Positions 45,120-53,482 of a DNA stretch of 64,000 bases are shown here, one piece after another (positions within the stretch are counted from its first letter, which is position 1; each line of letters opens with the position of its first letter). The notes below the pieces were generated by a model. The model saw only the letters and a list, made by a program, of their open reading frames with translations, was not told where the DNA came from and ran no database searches. Both the position numbers and the translations under genes were made by a program. This DNA is from Halomonas elongata (GTDB lineage Bacteria; Pseudomonadota; Gammaproteobacteria; Pseudomonadales; Halomonadaceae), in the NCBI RefSeq assembly GCF_029081005.1, contig NZ_JAJQTQ010000014.1, forward strand, positions 1 to 64,000, read 5' to 3'.

Positions 45120-46751
45120 ATGAGTGATGCCAACCGACACGACATGACCTGCGCCGAATTGCTGATCCGCCTGCTGCGAGACACCTACCAGGTGGATACC
45201 ATCTTCGGCATCCCGGGCGTGCACACCGTGGAGCTCTACCGCGGCCTGCACGACAGCGGCCTGCGCCACATCACGCCTCGCCACGAGCAGGGCGCCGGCT
45301 TCATGGCCGACGGCTATGCCCGGGCCACCGGCAAGCCCGGGGTCTGCTTCATCATCACCGGACCGGGGATGACCAACATCGCCACCGCCATGGGTCAGGC
45401 ACTGGCCGATTCAGTGCCCATGCTGGTGATCTCCAGCGTCAATCGCCGCGACACCCTGGGGCGCGGTCAGGGGCGGCTCCACGAGCTGCCGAGCCAGCAG
45501 CAATTGCTGGCCGGCATCTCGCGCTTCAGCCATACCCTGCTCGACCCCGAGGGGCTGCCGGAAGCCCTGGCGCGGGCCTTCACGGTATTCGAGAGCCGTC
45601 GGCCCGGCCCGGTGCATATCGAGATCCCCATCGATCTCTTCGATGCCCCGGTGACACCCCCCACGCATTGGCAGCGCCTGCGCCCGACACCCCCGGCGTC
45701 CGATGCCACCGCCATCCGGGAAGCCGCCACCTGGCTGCGCATGGCCGAACGCCCCCTGGTGCTGCTGGGCGGGGGTTGCGTAGACGCTCCCGACGTGGCC
45801 CGTCGCCTGGTAGAGGGCCTCGATGCCCCCACCGTCACCACCATCAACGCCAAGGGGCTGCTGGGCCACGACCATCCCCTGGACCTCGGCGCCAATGCCT
45901 CGCTGCCGGCGGTGCGCCGCCTGGCCAACGAGGCCGATGTGATACTCGCCGTCGGCACCGAGCTCGGCGAAACCGACTACGACGTGGTGTTCGACGGTGG
46001 ATTCAAGCTCTCCGGCCGACTGATCCGCATCGATATCGACCCCGAGCAACTGGCCCGCAACCAGCACGCCGGCCTGGCCATCTGCGCCGACGCCAGCCTG
46101 GCCTTGAGCGCCCTGGCCCCTCACTTCCCGGAACGACTCGAGCGCCTGGGCACCGAGCGTACCCGTGACGCCCTGGATGCCCTCGACCTGCCCCGGGATC
46201 CCGCCTTCGCCGACTATGTGCCGCTGTTCGCCACACTGGCCGAGGCGTTACCCGAGGCGATCCTGGTCGGCGATTCCTGCGCCACCACCTATGCCGCCAA
46301 TCATCTGGTTGCCCAGCCCGCGCCCCGGCGCTTTTTCAATGCCTCCACCGGCTACGGCACCCTCGGCTACGGCCTGCCGGCGGCGATGGGCGCACAGCTC
46401 GCCCGTCCCGACCTGCCAGTGGTGGCACTGGTCGGCGACGGCGGCATCATGTTCACCCTCCCCGAGCTGGCCTGCGCCGTGGAAGAACGGCTGCCGCTGG
46501 TGATCCTGCTCTGGCACAACCAGGGCTATGAGGAGATTCGTCGTTTCATGGACGATGCCGGCGTCGAACGACTGGGGGTGGATATTCGAGCACCGGATTT
46601 CCAGACGCTGGCGGCGGGCTTCGGCTGCGCCGCCACGCGAGTCGTCACCCCCGACGACCTGGCCCATGCCCTGGCCACCCGGCCGGCCGACGGTCCCCTG
46701 CTGATCGAGGTCGACGCCGCCGCCTGGGCCGACACCATCGTTCACGCTTGA
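45120..46751 (+). CDS. 5-Guanidino-2-oxopentanoate decarboxylase (AruI-like)
   Basis: A 543-residue thiamine-diphosphate enzyme in the acetolactate-synthase/BFD superfamily. The N-terminal domain has the activating Glu region (TPRHEQGAGFMADGYARATG) and the C-terminal domain the ThDP motif GDGGIMFTLPELACAVE ... NQGYEE. The sequence resembles P. aeruginosa PA1417/AruI. It would convert 2-ketoarginine to 4-guanidinobutyraldehyde. AGGAG lies 9 nt before the ATG, which is 11 bp past the YjiH stop. The aminotransferase (AruH) needed to make 2-ketoarginine is not in this operon. Confidence 0.85.
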   Translation: MSDANRHDMTCAELLIRLLRDTYQVDTIFGIPGVHTVELYRGLHDSGLRHITPRHEQGAGFMADGYARATGKPGVCFIITGPGMTNIATAMGQALADSVPMLVISSVNRRDTLGRGQGRLHELPSQQQLLAGISRFSHTLLDPEGLPEALARAFTVFESRRPGPVHIEIPIDLFDAPVTPPTHWQRLRPTPPASDATAIREAATWLRMAERPLVLLGGGCVDAPDVARRLVEGLDAPTVTTINAKGLLGHDHPLDLGANASLPAVRRLANEADVILAVGTELGETDYDVVFDGGFKLSGRLIRIDIDPEQLARNQHAGLAICADASLALSALAPHFPERLERLGTERTRDALDALDLPRDPAFADYVPLFATLAEALPEAILVGDSCATTYAANHLVAQPAPRRFFNASTGYGTLGYGLPAAMGAQLARPDLPVVALVGDGGIMFTLPELACAVEERLPLVILLWHNQGYEEIRRFMDDAGVERLGVDIRAPDFQTLAAGFGCAATRVVTPDDLAHALATRPADGPLLIEVDAAAWADTIVHA

Positions 46752-46772
46752 TCCCGGATTCGGAGCTTTTCC

Positions 46773-48221
46773 ATGCAAAGCCTGACCAAGCAGTTCATCG
46801 ACAACCAGTGGGTCGAAAGCCAGGGCCAACGCCGCCTGGCGGTGACCGATCCGTACCACCAACGGCAGATCGCCGAGGTCACCGCCGGTGACCCGGCCGA
46901 CGTCGACGCCGCGGTGACCGCCGCCCGGCGAGCCCAACCGGCCTGGCAGGCACTCGGTGGCAATGGCCGCGCGCCCTATCTCGAGGCCTTGGCCACACAC
47001 CTGGAACAGCGACGCGAGGCGCTGATGCGGCTCTCGTCCACCAACAACGGCAAGGCGCTGGCCGAAACCGCCATCGACCTCGACGACGCCATCGCCTGCT
47101 ATCGCTACTACGCCGGCCAGGCCCGGGCCCTGGAAGCGCGCCAGGGACGCCTGGTGGAACACGGCATGGACGGCGTCACGGCACGCACCTACGAAGACCC
47201 GGCCGGCGTGGTCGGACTGATCACGCCCTGGAATTTCCCGCTGGTGACCAGTGCCTGGAAGATCGCCCCGGCGCTGGCCGCCGGCTGCACGGTGGTCTTC
47301 AAGCCCTCGGAAGTCACCCCGCTGCCCGAGCAGGCCCTGGCCGAGATCGCCGAGGCCATCGATCTGCCCGCCGGCGTGCTCAACCTGGTACACGGCGACG
47401 GCGAGGGCATCGGCGCCCCGCTCACCGCGCATCCCGGCATCGACAAGCTGTCCTTCACCGGCAGCAACGCGGTGGGCGAGAAGGTGATGCACGCCGCCGC
47501 CGAGGGCATTCGCGGCGTTTCCCTGGAGCTCGGCGGCAAGTCGCCGATCCTGGTGCTCGACGACGCCGAGGTGGAGCAGGCCGCCGACTGGGTGATGGCC
47601 GGCATCTACTTCAACAGCGGCCAGATCTGCTCGGCCACCTCACGACTGATCGTCCACCACTCGCTGGCCGACGCCCTGTACGACGCCCTGGGTCGGCGCA
47701 TCGACGCCATCCGCCTGGGCGACCCCCTGGGCGACGACACCGACATGGGGCCCATGACCAGCGCCCGCCAGCGCCAGAGCGTCGAAGCCTATCTGGCCAT
47801 CGCCGCCGAGGAAGGACTGGTCGCGGTACGCGACGCCCGGCATCGCACCCTGCCGGATCACGGCGAGTTCATTGCGCCGACACTGTATCGGGACGTACCC
47901 ACCGACAGCCGACTGTGGCGCGAGGAAATCTTCGGCCCGGTACTCTGCGCGCGCAGCGTCGAGAGCGAAGCGGACGCCATCGAACTGGCCAACGACTCCG
48001 ACTTCGGACTCGCCGCCACCGTCATTTCCGGCAACACCGAACGTGCCCGCCGAGTCGGCCGCGCCCTGCGCGCCGGCAGCATCTGGTTCAACAGCGAACA
48101 GCTGGTGATGCCGGAAGCCGGCTGGGGCGGTTTCAAGCACAGTGGCATCGGCCGTGAACTCGGCCCCTGGGGGCTTGCCGCCTACCTGGAGGTCAAGCAC
48201 CTGATCGGGCCGGCTGACTGA
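46773..48221 (+). CDS. Aldehyde dehydrogenase, probable 4-guanidinobutyraldehyde type
   Basis: A 482-residue NAD(P)+-dependent dehydrogenase with PWNFPLVTSAWKIAPALAAGC, FTGSNAVGEKVM, general-base Glu in SLELGGKSPILVLDD and catalytic Cys in NSGQICSATSRL. The spelling is betaine-aldehyde-dehydrogenase-like. Position directly after the ketoarginine decarboxylase (21 bp) indicates it oxidises 4-guanidinobutyraldehyde to 4-guanidinobutyrate, the substrate of GbuA. Last gene of the sigma-54 operon. Confidence 0.86.
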   Translation: MQSLTKQFIDNQWVESQGQRRLAVTDPYHQRQIAEVTAGDPADVDAAVTAARRAQPAWQALGGNGRAPYLEALATHLEQRREALMRLSSTNNGKALAETAIDLDDAIACYRYYAGQARALEARQGRLVEHGMDGVTARTYEDPAGVVGLITPWNFPLVTSAWKIAPALAAGCTVVFKPSEVTPLPEQALAEIAEAIDLPAGVLNLVHGDGEGIGAPLTAHPGIDKLSFTGSNAVGEKVMHAAAEGIRGVSLELGGKSPILVLDDAEVEQAADWVMAGIYFNSGQICSATSRLIVHHSLADALYDALGRRIDAIRLGDPLGDDTDMGPMTSARQRQSVEAYLAIAAEEGLVAVRDARHRTLPDHGEFIAPTLYRDVPTDSRLWREEIFGPVLCARSVESEADAIELANDSDFGLAATVISGNTERARRVGRALRAGSIWFNSEQLVMPEAGWGGFKHSGIGRELGPWGLAAYLEVKHLIGPAD

Positions 48222-48339
48222 CGACCATCGATCATGTAGAACGAACGTCTCTTGAAGCACAACGCAGAACGCCAACGCTATGGCGTCGATCCGCTCTTCG
48301 AGTCCGATGCGATAGCTGTAGGCCAAGGAACGGCCAAAC

Positions 48340-49239
48340 TCAGCGACCGACCTCGGAGATCGGCCGCTCCCCAAGGGTTTCGATAACGAAGGCTTCCATG
48401 GCCTGGGCCGCTGGCGACAAGCTGCGATTCCCAAGACGCAACAGGCCCAATTCGCGCTCGACCCAAGGATCCTTCAGCGGGATGAAACGCAGCCGCTCAT
48501 ACTCCTCGGCAAATGCCAGACGCGGCAGCGTGGTAATACCAATGCCCGCGACCAGCATAGCGGTCAGCGAGATCATGTTGGAAATATCGAAGGCGCTCTG
48601 CGATAACAAAGGCTCCGCTTCGGTACCTTCCAGCAGGCGCGAAGTACCATTGCGAATCAGCACCTGGCCTTGCAACTCCTCCCAGTTCAGACTGTGACGC
48701 TCGGCCAATGGATGGTCATCGCGACATACCACCCCGACGGAATCGCGCATCAGAGGCGTGAAGGAAAGCTCGGCATCCTGTTGCCAGAGGCTGGTCAACC
48801 CCAGCTCGACATCACCACTCACCACCAATTGCCGCACGAAATCCGCATTGCCGTCTTGCAAACTGACCCTCAAGGCGGGGTAGCGCTGGATGAAGTCATT
48901 GAGAAGATGAGGCATCAGGCGGCTGGCCACCGACGGCACCGCCGCCATGTCGACATGTCCATCCTGCTGGTGGACCTGGGCGGCCAGCTCGCGACTCAGG
49001 CGATCATGCTGGGTAATCAGCTCACGAAAGCGCGGCAGGCAATAGTCACCGAAGGGCGTCAAAGTGGCCTTGCTGCCTTTCTCGAACAGTGGTTCGCCCA
49101 ATTGCCGCTCGAGTTCGCGTACCGCCATGGAAATGGCCGGCTGGGTGCGATGCAACTGACGGGCAGCAGCGTGGAAGCCACCTGTATCGATGATCGCCAG
49201 AACATAGCGCAGGGGCTGAATCTTGAGCTCGGGCAGCAT
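48340..49239 (-). CDS. LysR-family transcriptional regulator
   Basis: A 299-residue LTTR with wHTH IQPLRYVLAIIDTGGFHAAARQLHRTQPAISMAVRELERQLGEPLFEKGSKATLT. The effector domain starts near residue 92 and contains two lobes (VDMAAVPSVASRLMPHLL, NMISLTAMLVAGIGITTLP). It diverges from the aldehyde dehydrogenase gene at 49346 across 106 bp of AT-rich DNA with direct repeats, so it likely controls the 49-56 kb cluster. Confidence 0.9.
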   Translation of the reverse strand: MLPELKIQPLRYVLAIIDTGGFHAAARQLHRTQPAISMAVRELERQLGEPLFEKGSKATLTPFGDYCLPRFRELITQHDRLSRELAAQVHQQDGHVDMAAVPSVASRLMPHLLNDFIQRYPALRVSLQDGNADFVRQLVVSGDVELGLTSLWQQDAELSFTPLMRDSVGVVCRDDHPLAERHSLNWEELQGQVLIRNGTSRLLEGTEAEPLLSQSAFDISNMISLTAMLVAGIGITTLPRLAFAEEYERLRFIPLKDPWVERELGLLRLGNRSLSPAAQAMEAFVIETLGERPISEVGR

Positions 49240-49263
49240 GATGACCTCTCATGGTAAGAAAAA

Positions 49264-49291
49264 TTGATTAATATATTTTTATTATTGATTA
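49264..49291. promoter_or_regulatory. Direct repeats in LysR/ALDH divergent region
   Basis: TTGATTA occurs at 49264-49270 and 49285-49291, 21 bp apart (two helical turns), inside a 40-bp AT-rich block between the divergent genes. It is a candidate operator and promoter zone. Confidence 0.4.
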
Positions 49292-49345
49292 TTCTTATCT
49301 TGAGCACTTCCTTAGCATGACGGCAACGTCTATAAGGAGGTTTCC

Positions 49346-50788
49346 ATGTCTCACCTTCACGCTCTCTTCATCAACGACGCCTGGATTGAAGGCCAAGACA
49401 GCATTGCCAACGTTAACCCGTCCGACACTACCGACATCATCGGCCACTATGCACAGGCCAGTGTCGAGCAGGTCGGCGAGTCCATCAGCGCGGCACAGCA
49501 AGGGCTGGCCGAGTGGCGCCAGAGCGGTCTGGAGCAGCGCTACAGCGTGCTGATGGCCATCGGCGACGAGCTGATCGCGCGCAAGGATGAACTGGGTCGC
49601 CTGCTGGCCAGAGAGGAAGGTAAGACGCTCGCAGAGGGGGTCGGCGAGGTCTACCGCTCCGGGCAGTTCTTCCATTACTACGCGGCCGAGGTGCTGCGCC
49701 AGATCGACGAACGGGTCGACTCCGTACGCCCGGGCATCGAGGTGGATACCCGCCGCGAGCCAGTGGGCATCGTCGGCATCATCAGCCCCTGGAACTTTCC
49801 CATGGCCACCGCCGTATGGAAGATCGCGCCGGCCCTGGCGTTCGGCAATGCGGTGATCTTCAAGCCGGCCAACCTGGTGCCGGCCAGCGCCTGGGCACTG
49901 ACCGAAATCATCAGCCGCCAGACCCTGCCCGCCGGTACCTTCAATCTGCTGATGGGCGCCGGCAGCAGCGTCGGCGATGCCCTGATCTCCAGTCCCCACA
50001 TTCACGCCCTGAGCTTTACCGGCTCGCTGGACGTGGGCCGCCGCGTGGCCGCCGCCACTGCCGGCAACCTGGTCAAGTGCCAGCTGGAGATGGGCTCCAA
50101 GAATGCCCTGATCGTGGCCGACGATGCCGATCTGGACCTGGCCGTAGAAGCCGCCTATGCCGGCGCCTATTCCGGCACGGGGCAGAAGTGCACGGCCTCC
50201 TCGCGGCTGATCGTCACCGAGACGGTGCATGATGCTTTCGTCGAGAAGCTGGTCGCCAAATTGAAGACCATTCGCGTCGGCCATGCGCTGGAAGACGGCG
50301 TGCAGATGGGCCCGGCGGTGGATGCCCGCCAGTTGGAGTCGAATCTGGCCTGGGTATCCCGCGCTCAGCAGGATGGCGCCTACCTGGCCTTCGGCGGCGA
50401 GCGCGTCGAATGCGACACCGACGGCTATTTCATGGCGCCGACCCTGTTCACCGAGACCACCAATGACATGGCGGTCAATCGTGAAGAAGTCTTCGGGCCG
50501 ATTGCCAGCGTGATCAAGGTGCGCGATTACGAAGAGGCCATCAACACCCTGAATGACACCCAGTTCGGCCTCACCGCGGGCATCATCACCGACTCCCTCA
50601 AGCTGGCCAACGACTTCAAGGCCCGCGCCGAGACCGGTTGTGTGATGGTCAACCTGGCCACCGCCGGCACGGACTACCATGTGCCCTTCGGCGGCCGCAA
50701 GAACTCCAGCTTCGGCCCCCGCGAGCAGGGTCGCTATGCCCGCGAGTTCTACACCGTGGTCAAGACCAGCTACGTCAAGCTGCAATAA
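49346..50788 (+). CDS. Aldehyde dehydrogenase (KGSADH-like)
   Basis: A 480-residue dehydrogenase. SPWNFPMATAVWKIAPALAFGN, general-base Glu in CQLEMGSKNALIV, and catalytic Cys in GTGQKCTASSRLIV; the last block is the spelling seen in 2-oxoglutarate-semialdehyde dehydrogenases. A strong AAGGAGG precedes the ATG. It leads the cluster with the M19 protein, the BCCT carrier and two proteins of unknown function, so it should oxidise an aldehyde released from the imported compound. The exact substrate cannot be told from sequence. Confidence 0.85.
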   Translation: MSHLHALFINDAWIEGQDSIANVNPSDTTDIIGHYAQASVEQVGESISAAQQGLAEWRQSGLEQRYSVLMAIGDELIARKDELGRLLAREEGKTLAEGVGEVYRSGQFFHYYAAEVLRQIDERVDSVRPGIEVDTRREPVGIVGIISPWNFPMATAVWKIAPALAFGNAVIFKPANLVPASAWALTEIISRQTLPAGTFNLLMGAGSSVGDALISSPHIHALSFTGSLDVGRRVAAATAGNLVKCQLEMGSKNALIVADDADLDLAVEAAYAGAYSGTGQKCTASSRLIVTETVHDAFVEKLVAKLKTIRVGHALEDGVQMGPAVDARQLESNLAWVSRAQQDGAYLAFGGERVECDTDGYFMAPTLFTETTNDMAVNREEVFGPIASVIKVRDYEEAINTLNDTQFGLTAGIITDSLKLANDFKARAETGCVMVNLATAGTDYHVPFGGRKNSSFGPREQGRYAREFYTVVKTSYVKLQ

Positions 50789-50808
50789 ACCGCTCCGAGG
50801 AGGCCAAC

Positions 50809-51816
50809 ATGTCGCAGGAAAGACTGATCATCGACGGCCTGCAGTACTCCAACTGGTCGCGGGAAATTTTCGAGCAGATGCGCGAGGGCGGTGTGGACGC
50901 CGTCCACGCGACCCTGGTGTACCACGAGAACATTCGGGAAACCCTGCTGCGCATGGGCGAATGGAACCGCCGCTTCGAGGCGCATGATGACCTCATCATG
51001 CCGGTCCGCGAGGCCGGTGATATCGAGCGGGCGCGTCAGGCGGGCAAGGTGGGTATCTTCTTCGGCGCCCAGAACTGCTCGCCCATCGAGGATGACATCG
51101 ACATGGTCGCGCTGATGCGCGACCTGGGGCTGCTGATCATGCAGCTGACCTACAACAACCAGAGCCTGCTGGCCTGTGGCTGCTACGAGAGTGACGACAG
51201 CGGCATCACCCGCTTCGGCCGCCAGGTCATCCGCGAGATGAACCGCGTGGGCATGATCATCGACATGTCGCACAGTGCCGAACGCTCGACCCTGGAGGCC
51301 GTGGAGCTCTCCGAGCAACCGGTCATCATCTCCCACGCCAACCCGAGCTTCTTTCGCGACGCCAAGCGCAACAAGTCGGACCGGGTGCTCGAGGCGATTG
51401 CCGAGTCGGGCGGCCTGCTCGGCTTTTCGGCCTACCCCTTCCACCTGAAGAACGGGCCGGACTGCAGCCTCGAGGACTATTGCGACATGATCGCGCGCAC
51501 CGCCGACCTGATGGGTATCGAGCACCTCGGCATCGGCACCGACCTGTGCCAGGGGCAACCCACCTCGGTGCTGGAATGGATGCGCAACGGCCGCTGGTCG
51601 CGCGACATGGACTACGGCGAAGGCAGCCAGCACAACGCCGGCTGGCCCGAGCCGCTGGCCTGGCTGCGCGACAATCGCGACTTCCCCAACCTGATCGACG
51701 GACTGCGCCGGCGTGGCTTCGATGAGGCATCGATCGATCGCATCATGGGGCAGAACTGGCTGGAGCTGCTGCAAGGTACCGCGGTCCCCGCCTCGACGGC
51801 CGGGGCCGTGGCCTGA
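50809..51816 (+). CDS. M19 dipeptidase-family protein with altered metal site
   Basis: A 335-residue TIM-barrel amidohydrolase of the renal-dipeptidase (M19) family. The usual N-terminal DGHND ligand motif reads IDGLQYSNW, and the EGG of the bridging Glu reads GAQNC. The His ligands in IIDMSHSAE and IISHANPSF and the Asp in LGIGTDLCQ remain. From memory, the same DGL/FQN spelling occurs in the M19 protein (PA5396) beside the dimethylglycine demethylase genes of Pseudomonas. GAGGAGG precedes the ATG, 20 bp after the dehydrogenase. Probably not a general dipeptidase. Confidence 0.83.
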   Translation: MSQERLIIDGLQYSNWSREIFEQMREGGVDAVHATLVYHENIRETLLRMGEWNRRFEAHDDLIMPVREAGDIERARQAGKVGIFFGAQNCSPIEDDIDMVALMRDLGLLIMQLTYNNQSLLACGCYESDDSGITRFGRQVIREMNRVGMIIDMSHSAERSTLEAVELSEQPVIISHANPSFFRDAKRNKSDRVLEAIAESGGLLGFSAYPFHLKNGPDCSLEDYCDMIARTADLMGIEHLGIGTDLCQGQPTSVLEWMRNGRWSRDMDYGEGSQHNAGWPEPLAWLRDNRDFPNLIDGLRRRGFDEASIDRIMGQNWLELLQGTAVPASTAGAVA

Positions 51817-51892
51817 CAGCTCCGACCACAGAACATCGCCTGCTTGACTGACAACAACAAGGGCCCAGGCCCGACAGCAAAGGGCAACGAAG

Positions 51893-53482
51893 ATGACACG
51901 AGACAACGCCAAGACTCACGACACCACGTCCGCCTCGCCATGCCGGCTGGGCGACCCCATCGTGCTGACACTCAGCATCGGCTTCATTCTGCTGTTCGTC
52001 GGCCTGTCACTGTATGACATCGAGATGGTCGCCAACGCCATCGGCAACGGCTTCGCCTGGACGGCGCGTACCCTGGGCGCCTACTTCCAGTTGCTGCTGC
52101 TGATCACCTTCTTCGTGGCCATGGGCGTGGCCTTCGCGCCGGCGGCCAGCGCCAAGATCGGCAATCTCGACAAGCCCGAACTGAGCACCTTCAAGTGGCT
52201 CTCGATCATCATGTGTACCCTGCTGGCCGGCGGTGGCGTCTTCTTCGCCGCCGGCGAGCCGGTCTATCACTTCGTGGTCACGCCGCCGGCCTTCTCCACC
52301 GAGGCCGGCACCCCCGAGGCCGTCGCCGGCGCCCTGGCCCAGTCGTTCATGCACTGGGGTTTTCTGGCCTGGGCCGTGCTCGGCTCGCTGACCGCCGTGG
52401 TGCTGGCCCATGCCCATTATGACAAGGGGCAGCCGCTGCAGCCGCGCACCCTGCTCTATCCGGTGCTGGGCGAACGCATCATGAGCGGCTGGTTCGGTGG
52501 CGTGATCGATGCGCTGTGCGTGATCGCCGTGGTCGCCGGCACCGTCGGCCCCATCGGCTTTCTGGCCACCCAGGTCAGCTTCGGCCTGCATGACCTGTTC
52601 GGCATGGCGGAAGGCTTCGCCACCCAGTTGATCGTGCTGGCCGCCCTGGCCACGATCTATGTCACTTCGGCCATGACCGGCATTCAGCGAGGCATCCAGA
52701 TCCTCAGCCGCTTCAATGTCTTCCTGGCCCTGGCCATCGCCGCGGTCATCTTCGTGTTCGGGCCCACACTCTTCCTGACCAATGCCTTCACCCAGGGCTT
52801 CGGTACCTATCTGACGTCCTTCTTCACCATGGCCACCATGACCGCCGAGACCGCGCCGGCCTGGTGGATGCAATGGTGGACAGTGTTCTTCTTCGCCTGG
52901 TTCATCGGCTATGGTCCGCTGATGGCCATCTTCGTGGCGCGCATCTCGCGTGGCCGCACCATCCGCCAGATGATCCTGGCCGTGGCGGTCATGGCCCCGA
53001 TCGCCACCACGGTCTGGTTCACCCTGCTGGGCGGCTCGGGGATTCATTACCAGCTCACCGGCGCCATCGACCTCACCGAGGCACTGAACAACTTCCAGTT
53101 CGATGTCGCCACCCTGACCGTGGCCCAGGCCCTGCCCGGTGGTACCGTCATGGCCCTGGCGATTCTGCTGCTGACGACCATCTTCGTGGCTACCACCGGC
53201 GACTCCATGAGCTATGCGATTGCCGTCGTAGGCTCCGGGCATGATGAACCCAATGCCCTGGTACGCGCTTTCTGGGGCATCGCCATGGCGCTCATGGCGG
53301 GCATCCTGCTGTACATGGGAGCCGGCCAGATCAGCGTGCTGCAGCAGTTCATCGTGCTTACCGCCATTCCCGTCTCCCTGGTACTGCTGCCCTCCCTGTG
53401 GACCGGGCCACAGGCCGCCTATGCCATGGCGAGGGCTCAGGGCCTTTCCACTCGACGCGTGCTGGACCATGACCATGCTTGA
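51893..53482 (+). CDS. BCCT-family transporter with altered aromatic box
   Basis: A 529-residue, 12-TM betaine/carnitine/choline-type carrier. LAGGGVFFAAGEPVYHFVVTPP covers the TM3 glycine region, and FMHWGFLAWAVLGS covers TM4. The TM8 signature reads WTVFFFAWFIGYGPLMAIF followed by VARISRGRTIRQM. Compared with the canonical WTVFYWAWWIAWSP, several aromatic positions are changed to Phe or Tyr, and the TM4 Tyr is also lost. No long osmosensing N- or C-terminal tail is present, so a catabolic uptake role is more likely than osmoprotection. Confidence 0.88.
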   Translation: MTRDNAKTHDTTSASPCRLGDPIVLTLSIGFILLFVGLSLYDIEMVANAIGNGFAWTARTLGAYFQLLLLITFFVAMGVAFAPAASAKIGNLDKPELSTFKWLSIIMCTLLAGGGVFFAAGEPVYHFVVTPPAFSTEAGTPEAVAGALAQSFMHWGFLAWAVLGSLTAVVLAHAHYDKGQPLQPRTLLYPVLGERIMSGWFGGVIDALCVIAVVAGTVGPIGFLATQVSFGLHDLFGMAEGFATQLIVLAALATIYVTSAMTGIQRGIQILSRFNVFLALAIAAVIFVFGPTLFLTNAFTQGFGTYLTSFFTMATMTAETAPAWWMQWWTVFFFAWFIGYGPLMAIFVARISRGRTIRQMILAVAVMAPIATTVWFTLLGGSGIHYQLTGAIDLTEALNNFQFDVATLTVAQALPGGTVMALAILLLTTIFVATTGDSMSYAIAVVGSGHDEPNALVRAFWGIAMALMAGILLYMGAGQISVLQQFIVLTAIPVSLVLLPSLWTGPQAAYAMARAQGLSTRRVLDHDHA

